This document shows positions 35,158-44,123 of a stretch of 57,071 nucleotides of DNA, piece by piece; position 1 is the stretch's first letter; every line of letters starts with the position of its first letter. A program made the translations under genes and the position numbers. Where the stretch lies: NCBI RefSeq assembly GCF_029233945.1, contig NZ_JARGOQ010000005.1, forward strand, positions 1 to 57,071. Direction: 5' to 3'. Source of the stretch: Sneathiella sp. GTDB lineage: Bacteria > Pseudomonadota > Alphaproteobacteria > Sneathiellales > Sneathiellaceae. The notes below the pieces were generated by a model. It saw only the letters and a program-made list of their open reading frames with translations. It searched no databases and was not told the DNA's origin.

Positions 35158-37244
35158 GAGAGGAAAGCTTCGTCTCATCGCTTGATTTCAGCCCCTATCT
35201 CCCGCTTGACTGGCTCGTTATCCTTGCCTTGATCTGCCTGGGTATTTCTCTTTTCGCTCTTTGGCGGCGCGGGCGCGGAACGCTTCTGCGCGGGGCCCTG
35301 ATGGCATTGTTGTTGTTGATGCTCGCCAATCCTGTCCTCTTGACGGAAAAGCGAACATTTCTTGATGATATCGCCGTTATTGTTCTGGATGAAACCAACA
35401 GCCAGAAGATAGGCCAACGCGGCGAAACAGCAAGCGCTACCTTTGACGAGTTGAAATCCCGCCTCGAGGCAATCGCGAACCTGAATATCGAAACCATTAC
35501 GGTCAAAAACAAGACAACCTCTCTTCTGGGAGATAAAGACGGAACCCACGCTTTTGACGCACGAGAGGAGGCGCTCAAGAATATCCCCCCGGATCGCGTG
35601 GCGGCCACGATCTTTATCACTGACGGCCAGATTCATGACGTGCCGCAAAATCTGGAAGAGGCAAAAGAAACCGGCCCTGTCCATTTCTTGCTGACGGGCG
35701 AGGAAAATGAAAAGGATCGCGTGCTTCGTGTCGTGAAAGCCCCCACATTCGGTATCGTCGATCAGCCGTTGCAGTTCATCATAAAAATTGAAGATTTTGG
35801 CGTCACCGAACCAGTTCAAGCCGCGCGCGTGACAATCGCTCAGGATGGGGAGGTTGTTGCTGAGGATCTGGCGCAAATCGGAGCGGACCTCACTCTGGAC
35901 CTGACCTTGACGCATGGGGGCGCCAACTTCTTTGAAATCGCCGTCAATCCACTGGACGGAGAACTAACCGAGAAAAACAACAGCGCCTATATCACGGTCA
36001 ACGGTATCCGGGACAGGTTACAGGTCTTGCTCGTGTCCGGCGAACCCCATATGGGAGAGCGGGGTTGGCGCAATATCCTTAAATCCGACCCGTCGGTCGA
36101 TCTTGTGCATTTCACGATTCTGCGCCCCCCTGAAAAACAGGACGGCACGCCAATCACGGAGCTTTCGCTGATCCCGTTTCCAATCCGCGACCTGTTTGAG
36201 AAGAAGCTCAATGATTTTGACCTGATCATCTTTGACCGGTATCGGCGGCGCGGGGTCCTGCCGTCAAGTTACCTTAACAATATCTCTCGCTATGTGAAGG
36301 AAGGGGGCGCCTTGCTGGAGGCCGCCGGACCAGCCTTTGCAACACCGCTCAGCCTGTATCAAACTCCCTTGTCGGAGGTACTTCCGGGGCGACCCACCGG
36401 TTACGTTTTTACCGAAGGATATGTTCCGAGCATTAGCGAGACCGGCAAACGCCATCCGGTAACAGGTCTGCTGAAAGCAAATATACAGGAAAGCGACAAC
36501 TGGGGCCGCTGGTTCCGGATGATCGAAGCCGAAGCGCTTGGGGGGGAAACTCTGATGACGGGCCCGTCGGATCAGCCCCTCCTCATTCTAGAGCGCAGTG
36601 GAGACGGGCGTGTTGCGCAGCTGCTCTCTGACCATGCATGGCTTTGGGGCAGAGGGTTTGAAGGCGGCGGCCCGCAATCTGAGCTTCTCCGGCGTGTTTC
36701 TCACTGGCTGATGAAAGAACCGGAACTTGAAGAGGAACAACTGAAAGCCGTTGTCGCCGGGAACATGCTCAATATCCAGCGGCGCTCCCTCGACACGGCG
36801 CCGGCGACTGTCACGGTGACAGACCCCGACGGAAACGTGACGCAACTTTCCCTTTCCGAAGCGGAAAACGGGATGCAAACGGGAAATATTCCGCTTCAGA
36901 CCAGCGGCCTGCATATTCTGGAAGACGGTCAGCAAAAATCTCTGGTTGCTGTTGGCGCGCTCAATCCGAAGGAACTCCATGACATCCGCGCAAGCACGGA
37001 CAAAATTGCGGATATTGCGAAGGCGACTGGCGGCGGCATTCGCTGGCTGAAAACGGACGGCCTCCCGGACTTCAGGCGGACGAAGCCGGATAACCGTCAG
37101 TCTGCGGACTACTGGTTCGGCCTGCGCGCCAACGAGAATTACGAGATTACCGGCTATAATCGGCAAGCCATGCTATCGCCACTTATCGCCCTCATCCTCG
37201 CCCTTGCCTTCTTATGCATCGGTTGGTGGCGTGAAGGCCGCTAA
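35154..37244 (+). CDS. large membrane protein with glutamine-amidotransferase-like domain
   Basis: 696 residues. Two N-terminal spans (LDWLVILALICLGISLFALW and LLRGALMALLLLMLANPVLL) precede a vWA-like segment (DIAVIVLDETNSQ, AATIFITDG) and an Ig-like stretch (LQFIIKIEDFGVTEPVQAARVTIAQDGEVVAEDL). A class-I amidotransferase-like fold follows (LQVLLVSGEPHMGERGWRNILKSDPSVDLVHFTIL, FDLIIFDRYRRRGVLPSSYLNNISRYVKEGGALLEAAGP) without an obvious catalytic Cys, and a final span (LSPLIALILALAFLCIGWW). Most of the protein should face the periplasm. It is the last gene of the MoxR operon. The family is recognisable as the usual companion of DUF4159 proteins, but no function is known. Confidence 0.82.
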   Translation: MREESFVSSLDFSPYLPLDWLVILALICLGISLFALWRRGRGTLLRGALMALLLLMLANPVLLTEKRTFLDDIAVIVLDETNSQKIGQRGETASATFDELKSRLEAIANLNIETITVKNKTTSLLGDKDGTHAFDAREEALKNIPPDRVAATIFITDGQIHDVPQNLEEAKETGPVHFLLTGEENEKDRVLRVVKAPTFGIVDQPLQFIIKIEDFGVTEPVQAARVTIAQDGEVVAEDLAQIGADLTLDLTLTHGGANFFEIAVNPLDGELTEKNNSAYITVNGIRDRLQVLLVSGEPHMGERGWRNILKSDPSVDLVHFTILRPPEKQDGTPITELSLIPFPIRDLFEKKLNDFDLIIFDRYRRRGVLPSSYLNNISRYVKEGGALLEAAGPAFATPLSLYQTPLSEVLPGRPTGYVFTEGYVPSISETGKRHPVTGLLKANIQESDNWGRWFRMIEAEALGGETLMTGPSDQPLLILERSGDGRVAQLLSDHAWLWGRGFEGGGPQSELLRRVSHWLMKEPELEEEQLKAVVAGNMLNIQRRSLDTAPATVTVTDPDGNVTQLSLSEAENGMQTGNIPLQTSGLHILEDGQQKSLVAVGALNPKELHDIRASTDKIADIAKATGGGIRWLKTDGLPDFRRTKPDNRQSADYWFGLRANENYEITGYNRQAMLSPLIALILALAFLCIGWWREGR

Positions 37245-37796
37245 CCGAGCCATCATCTCATCAGTTTCCGTCTCAAAAGCAGTCCGGCCCGGAAATGAAG
37301 ATATATCCGCTACGCCGGCAATAATCCCGGAAACATTCTCCAGCGTACCCGGCGCGCATTCCTTCACGAGAAGCCTGTGCTTCTCAACCGGGCCCGGCAT
37401 TTCAAAGCCGAGAACAGCTGCGTTCTGAAACCCGAACTGACCGTAATATTCCGGATCCCCGACAAGGACAATCAACTGATGACCTTGTTCTGTCGCAACC
37501 CTAATAGTTTCCCGCATGAGGGCGACCCCGATCCCCTTGCCCTGCAACTCCGGCTCGACCGCGATTGGCCCAAGAAGCAAGGCCGGGGTTTTTCCGCCAA
37601 TCATGACCGGCCAGTAACGAATAGTCGCCAGGAGAGTGTCTCCCTCTACCGTGACAAAGCTCAATTCAGGCAGAGGTGTAATGTTCTCGCGAACTTTATA
37701 GGCAGTCTTATTGAATCTGTCCGGGCCGAAACAACGATCAAGCAAAGGCTCAATCAAGGCCGCATGTTCGGGCCGCTCGTGAATAATCTGAGGCAT
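37212..37796 (-). CDS. GNAT family N-acetyltransferase (YhbS-like)
   Basis: 194 residues. Opens IIHERPEHAALIEPLLDRCFGPDRFNKTAYKVRE; the acetyl-CoA site is in LLGPIAVEPELQGKGIGVALMRETIRVA and the following strand is QLIVLVGDPEYYGQFGFQNA. This is the YhbS/'predicted N-acetyltransferase' pattern, cytoplasmic, substrate unknown. Its last 33 bases overlap the 3' end of the large membrane protein gene on the other strand, an overlap that both coding frames tolerate. Confidence 0.86.
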   Translation of the reverse strand: MPQIIHERPEHAALIEPLLDRCFGPDRFNKTAYKVRENITPLPELSFVTVEGDTLLATIRYWPVMIGGKTPALLLGPIAVEPELQGKGIGVALMRETIRVATEQGHQLIVLVGDPEYYGQFGFQNAAVLGFEMPGPVEKHRLLVKECAPGTLENVSGIIAGVADISSFPGRTAFETETDEMMARLAAFTPPTDA

Positions 37797-38093
37797 GACG
37801 GAATTCCAATTTCTAACGGGCTAGACAACAATGCCTCTTAAAAAAGATCCCGATCCGTCATGAAATATATGATGACTAACGCACAGGCAGTTTAAGCGGC
37901 AGCACAAGTAAGGGCAGCAGCCTGTCGTCGTCGAAGTTTGGTCATCTGTTTGCTCATGAAGCGCAAATATCACAGGCAGTGTTCCAAGGAAAGAAATAAA
38001 TCATGCCTTGCCTGCGCTAAATTCAAGGATTAGTTTTTAACTTTAATAAAAGAACGGGCGCGCAACCCACGTATTTTGCCGGAGAATTTCCGA

Positions 38094-38708
38094 ATGTTTT
38101 ACAAACCATCCGAACCCCATGGCCTTAAGCACGGCCCCTTCAAGGCCATTGTCGCCCCGCGCCCGATAGGCTGGATCAGCACCCTTGCCACTGACGGCAC
38201 TGTCAATCTGGCACCCTTCAGCTTTTTCAATGCAATGGCCGAAAATCCACCGATTGTCGCGATGGGAATCAATGGCACCCACAGCGAAGGCGGTGCGAAG
38301 GATTCACTTGATAACATCGAGGCAACGAAGGAATTCGTCTGCAACATGGTTTCTTATAATCTTCGGGAACAGATGAATTTAAGTTCGGCCATGCTGCCGC
38401 GTTCCGTTGACGAATTTGATTATGCCGGACTGACCAAGGAACCGTCCGCCCTCGTCAAGCCGCCTCGCGTCAAGGAAAGCTTCGCTCATTTGGAATGTAT
38501 CCACCATAAAACGATTATCTTGCCTTCTCATAACCCGAAGGTAGTGAATAGCATGGTTCTGGGGGAAGTCGTCGGTATCCATATCAGCGATGAAATCATC
38601 GTCGATGGCATGATTGACATGAAGAAATACCAGCCGCTCGCGCGCCTTGGATATATGGATTACTGCCATGTCGAAGATATCTTCTCCATGGACCGGCCGG
38701 TCGTCTGA
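38094..38708 (+). CDS. flavin reductase family protein
   Basis: 204 residues. The FMN-binding split-barrel signature is PFKAIVAPRPIGWISTLATDGTVNLAPFSFFNAMAENPPIVAMGI, with a VCNMVSYNLREQMN strand-helix and a VLGEVVGIHISDEI segment. Such enzymes reduce flavin with NAD(P)H for partner oxygenases or act on other substrates while holding FMN. The ATG at 38094 has GGAG nine bases upstream; an in-frame TTG at 38076 is not needed. It stands alone, with a 297-base gap before it and DUF1194 converging on it. Confidence 0.9.
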   Translation: MFYKPSEPHGLKHGPFKAIVAPRPIGWISTLATDGTVNLAPFSFFNAMAENPPIVAMGINGTHSEGGAKDSLDNIEATKEFVCNMVSYNLREQMNLSSAMLPRSVDEFDYAGLTKEPSALVKPPRVKESFAHLECIHHKTIILPSHNPKVVNSMVLGEVVGIHISDEIIVDGMIDMKKYQPLARLGYMDYCHVEDIFSMDRPVV

Positions 38709-38723
38709 CGGGCAGGTCACATC

Positions 38724-39425
38724 CTAGACACCTTGCCAGGTTCCCCGGATTTCCCGCGCCAGCTTTTCGGAAATGGCGCGGGCGAAATCCTGATATCCTT
38801 GTGCTGGCTCGGTAAAGGCCCCGATCCCGCCGATCACTCTTTCCCGGTAATAGCTGTCGAGCTCCGGCTCATCGTTGAGGATCGGCAGGCCGTTGATGAT
38901 AACCCCGGATGCGACAATCCGGTCCCGCGCCGCCTCAGGCGGGCGCCCGATGGAAACCACACCGTCTCCTGAAATATCAATCACCCTGCGCAGAGAAATA
39001 TTCCGATCATGCGAAAAAAGGGAGAAGGCATGATCCAACGCCCCGGCTATGGCCGTCCCGCCATATGGAAAGGTCCGCGACACATTATCGAGCTGGTTCG
39101 CAAATTCATGAGCAGCCTCTGCCCCCGCAATGACGCGCCAATCAAGAATCATTCGTTGCTCGCCGAGGCCGGCCCAGTGGGTAGCCGCGATGCTGATCTG
39201 CCCTCTTGGGCCTGCCGCGATTGCCTCGATCACAAGGTCACTACGAAATGCCGCCGCAAAGCCGCGCATCTGAAGGTTATACTCGTCATAATTTACACTG
39301 GACGAAACATCGATGGCGAGAACGAGTTGCATGTCCACTTCATCGGCAGAAACGTCCGTTTTCGGGGTCAGAACGAATATCAGTATTGCGATCAGGGATA
39401 GCCATTTCATTGCAATTTTGCTCAC
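38724..39425 (-). CDS. DUF1194 domain-containing protein (vWA-like, exported)
   Basis: 233 residues. A signal peptide (KWLSLIAILIFVLTPKTDVSADEV) is followed by a vWA domain with the MIDAS motif LAIDVSSSVNYDEYNLQMRGFAAAF, then TFPYGGTAIAGALDHAF and RRVIDISGDGVVSIG, all typical of DUF1194. Periplasmic, function unknown. The start may be GTG 39425 or ATG 39410; the signal peptide works with either. It converges on the flavin reductase gene with 15 bases between the stops. Confidence 0.88.
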   Translation of the reverse strand: MSKIAMKWLSLIAILIFVLTPKTDVSADEVDMQLVLAIDVSSSVNYDEYNLQMRGFAAAFRSDLVIEAIAAGPRGQISIAATHWAGLGEQRMILDWRVIAGAEAAHEFANQLDNVSRTFPYGGTAIAGALDHAFSLFSHDRNISLRRVIDISGDGVVSIGRPPEAARDRIVASGVIINGLPILNDEPELDSYYRERVIGGIGAFTEPAQGYQDFARAISEKLAREIRGTWQGV

Positions 39426-39495
39426 ACGCCCCAGGTTAGAAAGGTGAAGTCGAGTCTATCGTAATTCACGGCAAAAGTATGACCAATTTTCCAAA

Positions 39496-39512
39496 GGGTC
39501 ATGACCCGGGTC
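39496..39512. repeat. overlapping palindromes upstream of the large asmA gene
   Basis: GGGTCATGACCC (39496-39507) is a perfect 12-bp palindrome and shares its right half with a second one, GACCCGGGTC (39503-39512). The block lies about 50-65 bases before the asmA start, a position expected for an operator. Confidence 0.4.
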
Positions 39513-39563
39513 GTCTTTTATGCCATTATCAGAAGAGATCGCGAAACTAACAGAGAGTGGATC

Positions 39564-41576
39564 ATGAAAAAAATCGTCATCGCAATTATTGTGGTTTTGG
39601 TGGCTATCGTCGGCCTGGCGGTAGCTCTGCCCTTCATTGTGCCAACGGACCGGATCAAACAGGAACTGATCCAGGCAACCAATGACGCCACGGGGCGAGA
39701 ACTGGCAATTGACGGCGATTTCAGCCTCTCCGTTTTCCCGACTCTCGGGGTGACCGCAAATTCCGTGACATTCTCGAACGCGGAAGGCGCCCAGAATCCC
39801 AGCATGGCCGCCATCGACAGCCTCACTGTCAAGCTCAGCCTTTTGCCCCTGATAACCGGTAAGGTGCAGGTCGATGAATTCGTCCTGACCAAGCCAGTCA
39901 TCAACCTTGAAGTCGATGAAAGCGGCAAGGCAAACTGGGAGTTCGATACCGCCAAAGCAGAGGCCCCCAAAGAAACGGAAGCCGCAAGCTCGGATAGCGG
40001 GGCGACGGATCTTGGCATATCGGACCTGAACCTCGGTGATGTACGCATCGTTGACGGAGTGGTCAATTTCGTCGATCAGAAGGGCGGAACAAATATCAAT
40101 CTCAGCGACATCAATCTCGAACTTGTACTGCTTGGTCTAGATCAGCCGTTCGATGCAAAGGGCAGCGCCGTCTGGAATAACGAGGAGGTCGAACTTGACG
40201 TCAATGTGGGCGCCCTTCGCAGCATTCTTGAAAATATCGAGACAACGACGACAGTTAATGTCGCATCCAAGAACATCAATCTCAATTTTGACGGCCTGGT
40301 AAAAAGCACTCAACCTCTGAACCTCGGCGGCACGACAACAGTTGATGTTCCGTCGGTGCGGGACCTCGCAGCATGGGCGGGCGCCCCTCTGGAGGGAGTA
40401 TCGGAAACAGGTTTCGGCCCGCTGAAGATCAGCGGTAAGCTTGGCGCGAACGATACCAAATACAGCTTCTCTGAAGCCACCATCAGCTTTGATGAGATTG
40501 TCGGCGCCGGCGATTTCAGTATTGATCTGGGCGGCAAGGTTCCGGATATCGTGGGCAAGCTCGCGCTTGAAACGCTGGACTTGAACCCCTATCTCCCGGC
40601 GGAGCAAAACGGAGAAAGTAAAGCCCCTGCGGCACCGGCACAAAAATCATCAGGGGAAAAATGGGACACGACCCCCATTGACCTCTCCGCACTGAAAGCG
40701 GTTAATGCCAAATTCGACCTGTCGGTTCAACAGATCCTGTTCCAGAAAATCAAGATCGGCGCAAGCGCCCTCGCAACCACGATCAAGAATGGAATCCTTG
40801 ATCTCGCCCTGACGGAAATGAACCTGTATGACGGAACGGGCACGGCCACTGTAACGGTGAACGCGCAGCAACCGACTTTGAAAATCACCAACGCGATGAC
40901 GATTGAGAACATCCAACTGAAGCCCCTGCTGACTGACGCCGCAGATTTCAAGAAGCTGGAAGGCAAAGGGATGTTCCAGACTGATCTATCCACGAGCGGC
41001 AAATCGCAGGCCGATTTGGTGAGCGCTCTTAACGGAACCGGCCAGATCCTGTTTGAGGATGGGTCAATCTCCGGCGTCAATCTGGCCGCCATGGCGCGGA
41101 ACGTGACCACGGCCTTTACCAGTAAAGGCGAGGAGCAGAAGACGGATTTTGCCGAAATTTCGGGAACCTACCAGATTGCGAATGGTATCCTCACAAACAA
41201 TGACCTCAAAATGCTGAGCCCGTTTATCCGGCTTTCCGGCGCAGGAACCGTTGAACTTCCTCCGCAAACCCTGAATTACCGGATTGAACCGAAGCTTGTC
41301 GCGACGACCGAAGGACAAGGTGGCGGTGAAGCCGCCGGCGTTGCCGTCCCGATCATCGTTTCCGGCCCTTGGGATAATCTGAAATATGCGCCTGACCTCG
41401 CCGGCGTCCTCAAAAACGCCGCCAACCCGGAAGGCGTAAAGAAGCTCCTTGAAGGCGCCAAAGGATCGGGTGACGGCGTCAAGGACGTCCTTAAAGGGGT
41501 CAAAGATAAAGATCCCGCTGCCGTCAAAAACCTGCTTGATGCTGCTGGTGGTCTTCTCGGCGGTAAAAAAGACTAA
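39564..41576 (+). CDS. AsmA family protein
   Basis: 670 residues. N-terminal anchor (MKKIVIAIIVVLVAIVGLAVALPFIVPTDRI) followed by the classic AsmA start (IKQELIQATNDATGRELAIDGDFSLSVFPTLGVTANSVTFSNAEG) and a C-terminal AsmA_2 region (MTIENIQLKPLLTDAADFKKLEGKGMFQTDLSTSGKSQADLVSALNGTGQILFEDGSISGVNLAAM). The protein is expected to bridge the periplasm and to help phospholipid transport or outer-membrane homeostasis. The ATG at 39564 has GAGAGTGG upstream; an in-frame start at 39501 would precede the membrane anchor with a charged, unlikely leader. The protein ends with a Lys/Gly/Asp-rich tail. Confidence 0.93.
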   Translation: MKKIVIAIIVVLVAIVGLAVALPFIVPTDRIKQELIQATNDATGRELAIDGDFSLSVFPTLGVTANSVTFSNAEGAQNPSMAAIDSLTVKLSLLPLITGKVQVDEFVLTKPVINLEVDESGKANWEFDTAKAEAPKETEAASSDSGATDLGISDLNLGDVRIVDGVVNFVDQKGGTNINLSDINLELVLLGLDQPFDAKGSAVWNNEEVELDVNVGALRSILENIETTTTVNVASKNINLNFDGLVKSTQPLNLGGTTTVDVPSVRDLAAWAGAPLEGVSETGFGPLKISGKLGANDTKYSFSEATISFDEIVGAGDFSIDLGGKVPDIVGKLALETLDLNPYLPAEQNGESKAPAAPAQKSSGEKWDTTPIDLSALKAVNAKFDLSVQQILFQKIKIGASALATTIKNGILDLALTEMNLYDGTGTATVTVNAQQPTLKITNAMTIENIQLKPLLTDAADFKKLEGKGMFQTDLSTSGKSQADLVSALNGTGQILFEDGSISGVNLAAMARNVTTAFTSKGEEQKTDFAEISGTYQIANGILTNNDLKMLSPFIRLSGAGTVELPPQTLNYRIEPKLVATTEGQGGGEAAGVAVPIIVSGPWDNLKYAPDLAGVLKNAANPEGVKKLLEGAKGSGDGVKDVLKGVKDKDPAAVKNLLDAAGGLLGGKKD

Positions 41577-41591
41577 GTTCTGCTATATAAC

Positions 41592-41617
41592 CCGCGGGAA
41601 ACTCAGCTTTCCCGCGG
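41592..41617. terminator. bidirectional hairpin between asmA and the rhodanese gene
   Basis: CCGCGGGAAA (41592-41601) and TTTCCCGCGG (41608-41617) form a perfect 10-bp stem with a six-base loop between the two convergent genes, 16 bases after the asmA stop. The T-run is short (TTT) on the plus strand, and on the minus strand the stop codon of the rhodanese gene lies in the loop. Confidence 0.55.
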
Positions 41618-42001
41618 TTTGCGTTCTTCAATAGCCCCACCGGATTCTTTCCACGCACCAAATCCGCCATCAATATGGCACACGTTCGGCAAGCCCATCT
41701 CCTGCACAGACTTTGTTGCAAGCGCCGAGCGCCAGCCCGCCGCGCAAAAGAAGACGAAACGGTTGCCGTTGGCGAACAGGTCACGATGATATGGACTGTC
41801 CGGGTCAACCCAGAATTCCAGCATACCGCGCGGTGCATGGACAGCGCCGGGCACCTGGCCTTCCCGCTCCAGCTCCCGAACATCGCGAATGTCGACAAAG
41901 GTCACATTGTCCTGCCCATAGAGCGCAAGGGCCTCGTCAATCGATAAGGTTTCGATTTCGCTGGTCGCTTCTTCAACGAGCTGCTTTATGCCTTTTTTCA
42001 T
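41603..42001 (-). CDS. rhodanese-like domain protein
   Basis: 132 residues, single rhodanese domain. FVDIRDVRELEREGQVPGAVHAPRGMLEFW precedes the active-site loop in RFVFFCAAGWRSALATKSVQEMG, and the ending NVCHIDGGFGAWKESGG is typical. The catalytic Cys is in place, so sulfurtransferase activity is possible. Cytoplasmic. It converges on asmA, and the stop codon falls inside the loop of the intergenic hairpin. Confidence 0.93.
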   Translation of the reverse strand: MKKGIKQLVEEATSEIETLSIDEALALYGQDNVTFVDIRDVRELEREGQVPGAVHAPRGMLEFWVDPDSPYHRDLFANGNRFVFFCAAGWRSALATKSVQEMGLPNVCHIDGGFGAWKESGGAIEERKPRES

Positions 42002-42130
42002 TATTAATCGCCCCTTCTCGCTTCAAATTGCGAAAACAATCTTGTCTTTCGCCCTATATATGATGTTACTATTTACCCATACATGACGCCTATAGCGTAC
42101 GTCGAGATAAAAAATAAAGGGAGAATGAGA

Positions 42131-43336
42131 ATGGACCTTTCATTTACCAAGCAAGACAACGCCTTTCGCGACGAAGTACGCCAGTTTCTCGCTGAAGAAT
42201 TTGACGAAGATCTCAAGCAGAAAATGGCGGAAAACAGAAACAGCTATCTTCCCAAGGACGATCACGTCCGCTGGCAAAACTCATTGGCGAAAAAAGGTTG
42301 GCTGACGCCGGATTGGCCGGTGGAATATGGCGGCCCCGGATGGAACACGACGCAGAAGTATATTTTCCAGACGGAAATGGCAAATGCTAATGCACCCGGA
42401 ATCATGCCCTTCGGCATCAGCATGTGCGCGCCGGTTATCATGAAATTCGGCAGCGAGGAACAGAAGCAGCGGTTCCTTCCGGACATTCGCGACAACAAAG
42501 TGTGGTGGTGTCAGGGATACTCGGAACCAGGTTCAGGATCTGACCTCGCCAGCCTGCAGATGAAAGCAGAGGATAAAGGCGATCATTTTCTCTGCAATGG
42601 CTCCAAAATATGGACGACACTCGCGCAATATGCTGACTGGATTTTCTGTCTTGTCAGAACCTCCACAGAAGGAAAGCGTCAGGAAGGTATTTCATTCCTG
42701 CTGATCGACATGAAGTCCGAAGGGGTGACGGTCGATCCCATCCAAACTATCGACCTGCCGATCAAAGGTGCACAGGAAGTCAATCAGGTCTTCTTCAATG
42801 ATGTGAAAGTGCCGAAGGAGAACCTTATCGGCGAGGTCAACAAAGGATGGACCTACGCAAAATATCTCCTCGAGTTTGAGCGCGGCAACGCCTATGCCGG
42901 TCGCCTCAAACGCGGTGTCGAGAAAATACGCACGATTGCCGCGAAGGAAGTGGATGGTCAGGAACCCGTGATCAAGAATGCCGCCTTCAACGCCAAGCTC
43001 GCGCGGCTGGAAGTTGCGGTTCAGGCCCTTGAGATGACGGAGCTTCGTATCTTGAGCAAACTGAGTTCTGGTCAGAATATGGGACCGGAGTCCTCGCTCA
43101 TGAAATGCCGGGGAACGGACCTCTATCAGGAAGTTGTCCAGTTGGCGCTCGAAGCGGTCGGGACCTATTCGATGCCCTTTACGCCTCTTTATCCCGGCCA
43201 GAACGAGGAGCCGATTGGTGCTGATTACGCAAGCGGTGTTGCGCCACGTTATTTTAACGCCCGAAAAGTCTCCATCTATGGCGGATCAAACGAGATTCAA
43301 CGCAATATTATGGCCAAGCTGATCCTCGGTCTATAA
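42131..43336 (+). CDS. acyl-CoA dehydrogenase family protein
   Basis: 401 residues. Three-domain ACAD fold: N-terminal helices (DLSFTKQDNAFRDEVRQFLAEEF), the FAD and substrate strand region (GYSEPGSGSDLASLQMKAEDKGDHFLCNGSKIWTT), and a C-terminal four-helix domain ending IYGGSNEIQRNIMAKLILGL. It oxidises an acyl-CoA to the enoyl-CoA and passes electrons to ETF. The substrate is uncertain; long, branched or dicarboxyl CoA esters are possible. AAGGGAG is seven bases before ATG 42131 but only one base before ATG 42125, so 42131 is chosen. The sulfotransferase-like gene follows by 40 bases. Confidence 0.93.
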   Translation: MDLSFTKQDNAFRDEVRQFLAEEFDEDLKQKMAENRNSYLPKDDHVRWQNSLAKKGWLTPDWPVEYGGPGWNTTQKYIFQTEMANANAPGIMPFGISMCAPVIMKFGSEEQKQRFLPDIRDNKVWWCQGYSEPGSGSDLASLQMKAEDKGDHFLCNGSKIWTTLAQYADWIFCLVRTSTEGKRQEGISFLLIDMKSEGVTVDPIQTIDLPIKGAQEVNQVFFNDVKVPKENLIGEVNKGWTYAKYLLEFERGNAYAGRLKRGVEKIRTIAAKEVDGQEPVIKNAAFNAKLARLEVAVQALEMTELRILSKLSSGQNMGPESSLMKCRGTDLYQEVVQLALEAVGTYSMPFTPLYPGQNEEPIGADYASGVAPRYFNARKVSIYGGSNEIQRNIMAKLILGL

Positions 43337-43376
43337 AGGCGGAGATGGCCCAGTCTCTGACCGGGATTTGTGAGTG

Positions 43377-44123
43377 ATGAGCCGGATCAGATCGAATAAG
43401 GAGGACGTCATCCGCGTTTCGATGTGGTCCGGGCCGCGTAATATTTCGACGGCCATGATGCGCTCCTTCGGGAGTCGTCCGGAATGCCTGGCGGTGGATG
43501 AGCCGTTTTATGCCTATTACCTTGCCAAGACCGGCCTCAAACATCCCATGCATGAGGAAATAATCGCCAGTCAGACGACAGATTGGCGAGTTGTCTCGGA
43601 GAACCTGAATGCGCCCCGTCCGGCGGGCGGTATGCTTTATATCAAGCATATGACCCACCATATGACACCGGAAGTCGATCTCGGCTGCTTTCAAGATCAC
43701 CGCAACTGCTTCCTGATACGGGATCCGAAAAGGGTCATTGCCTCCTACGCCGCCAAATGGGACCAGATCACGACGGAGGATATCGGGATCAAACGGCAAC
43801 TTGAAATATTCAGGACCCTCGAAAAACAGACAGGTCAAACACCCATCGTTATCGAGGCGGAGGATATATTGAGACAACCGGAAGCAATGCTGAAAAAACT
43901 GTGCGCCGCCCTCGATATTTCATGGAATCAGGAAATGCTCTCCTGGCAGAAAGGTCGTCACCCGGAAGATGGCGTCTGGGCTACCCATTGGTACGCTTCC
44001 GTTGAGGAAACGACGGGCTTTGCTCCTTATGAGGAACGTGAAATCAAGCTGAAGCCAGAGCTGGAAGCGTTACTGGAAGAACAGATGCCTTATTACGACG
44101 CGCTGCGCTCCCATAAGATTTAG
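43377..44123 (+). CDS. sulfotransferase-like P-loop protein
   Basis: 248 residues. VIRVSMWSGPRNISTAMMRSFGSRPECLAVDEPFYAYYL contains a P-loop-like turn as in the sulfotransferase fold (PAPS 5'-phosphosulfate loop), and CFLIRDPKRVIASYAAKW matches the 3'-phosphate-binding helix. The family occurs widely in bacteria near acyl-CoA and amino-acid genes and its substrate is unknown. Cytoplasmic. ATG 43377 is used; a GTG three bases earlier is equally placed. The last four bases overlap the convergent DUF1499 gene. Confidence 0.82.
   Translation: MSRIRSNKEDVIRVSMWSGPRNISTAMMRSFGSRPECLAVDEPFYAYYLAKTGLKHPMHEEIIASQTTDWRVVSENLNAPRPAGGMLYIKHMTHHMTPEVDLGCFQDHRNCFLIRDPKRVIASYAAKWDQITTEDIGIKRQLEIFRTLEKQTGQTPIVIEAEDILRQPEAMLKKLCAALDISWNQEMLSWQKGRHPEDGVWATHWYASVEETTGFAPYEEREIKLKPELEALLEEQMPYYDALRSHKI

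Noticed and set aside
35175-35915. A 246-codon frame on the minus strand
   Set aside because: Antisense to the last gene of the MoxR operon and without domain features.
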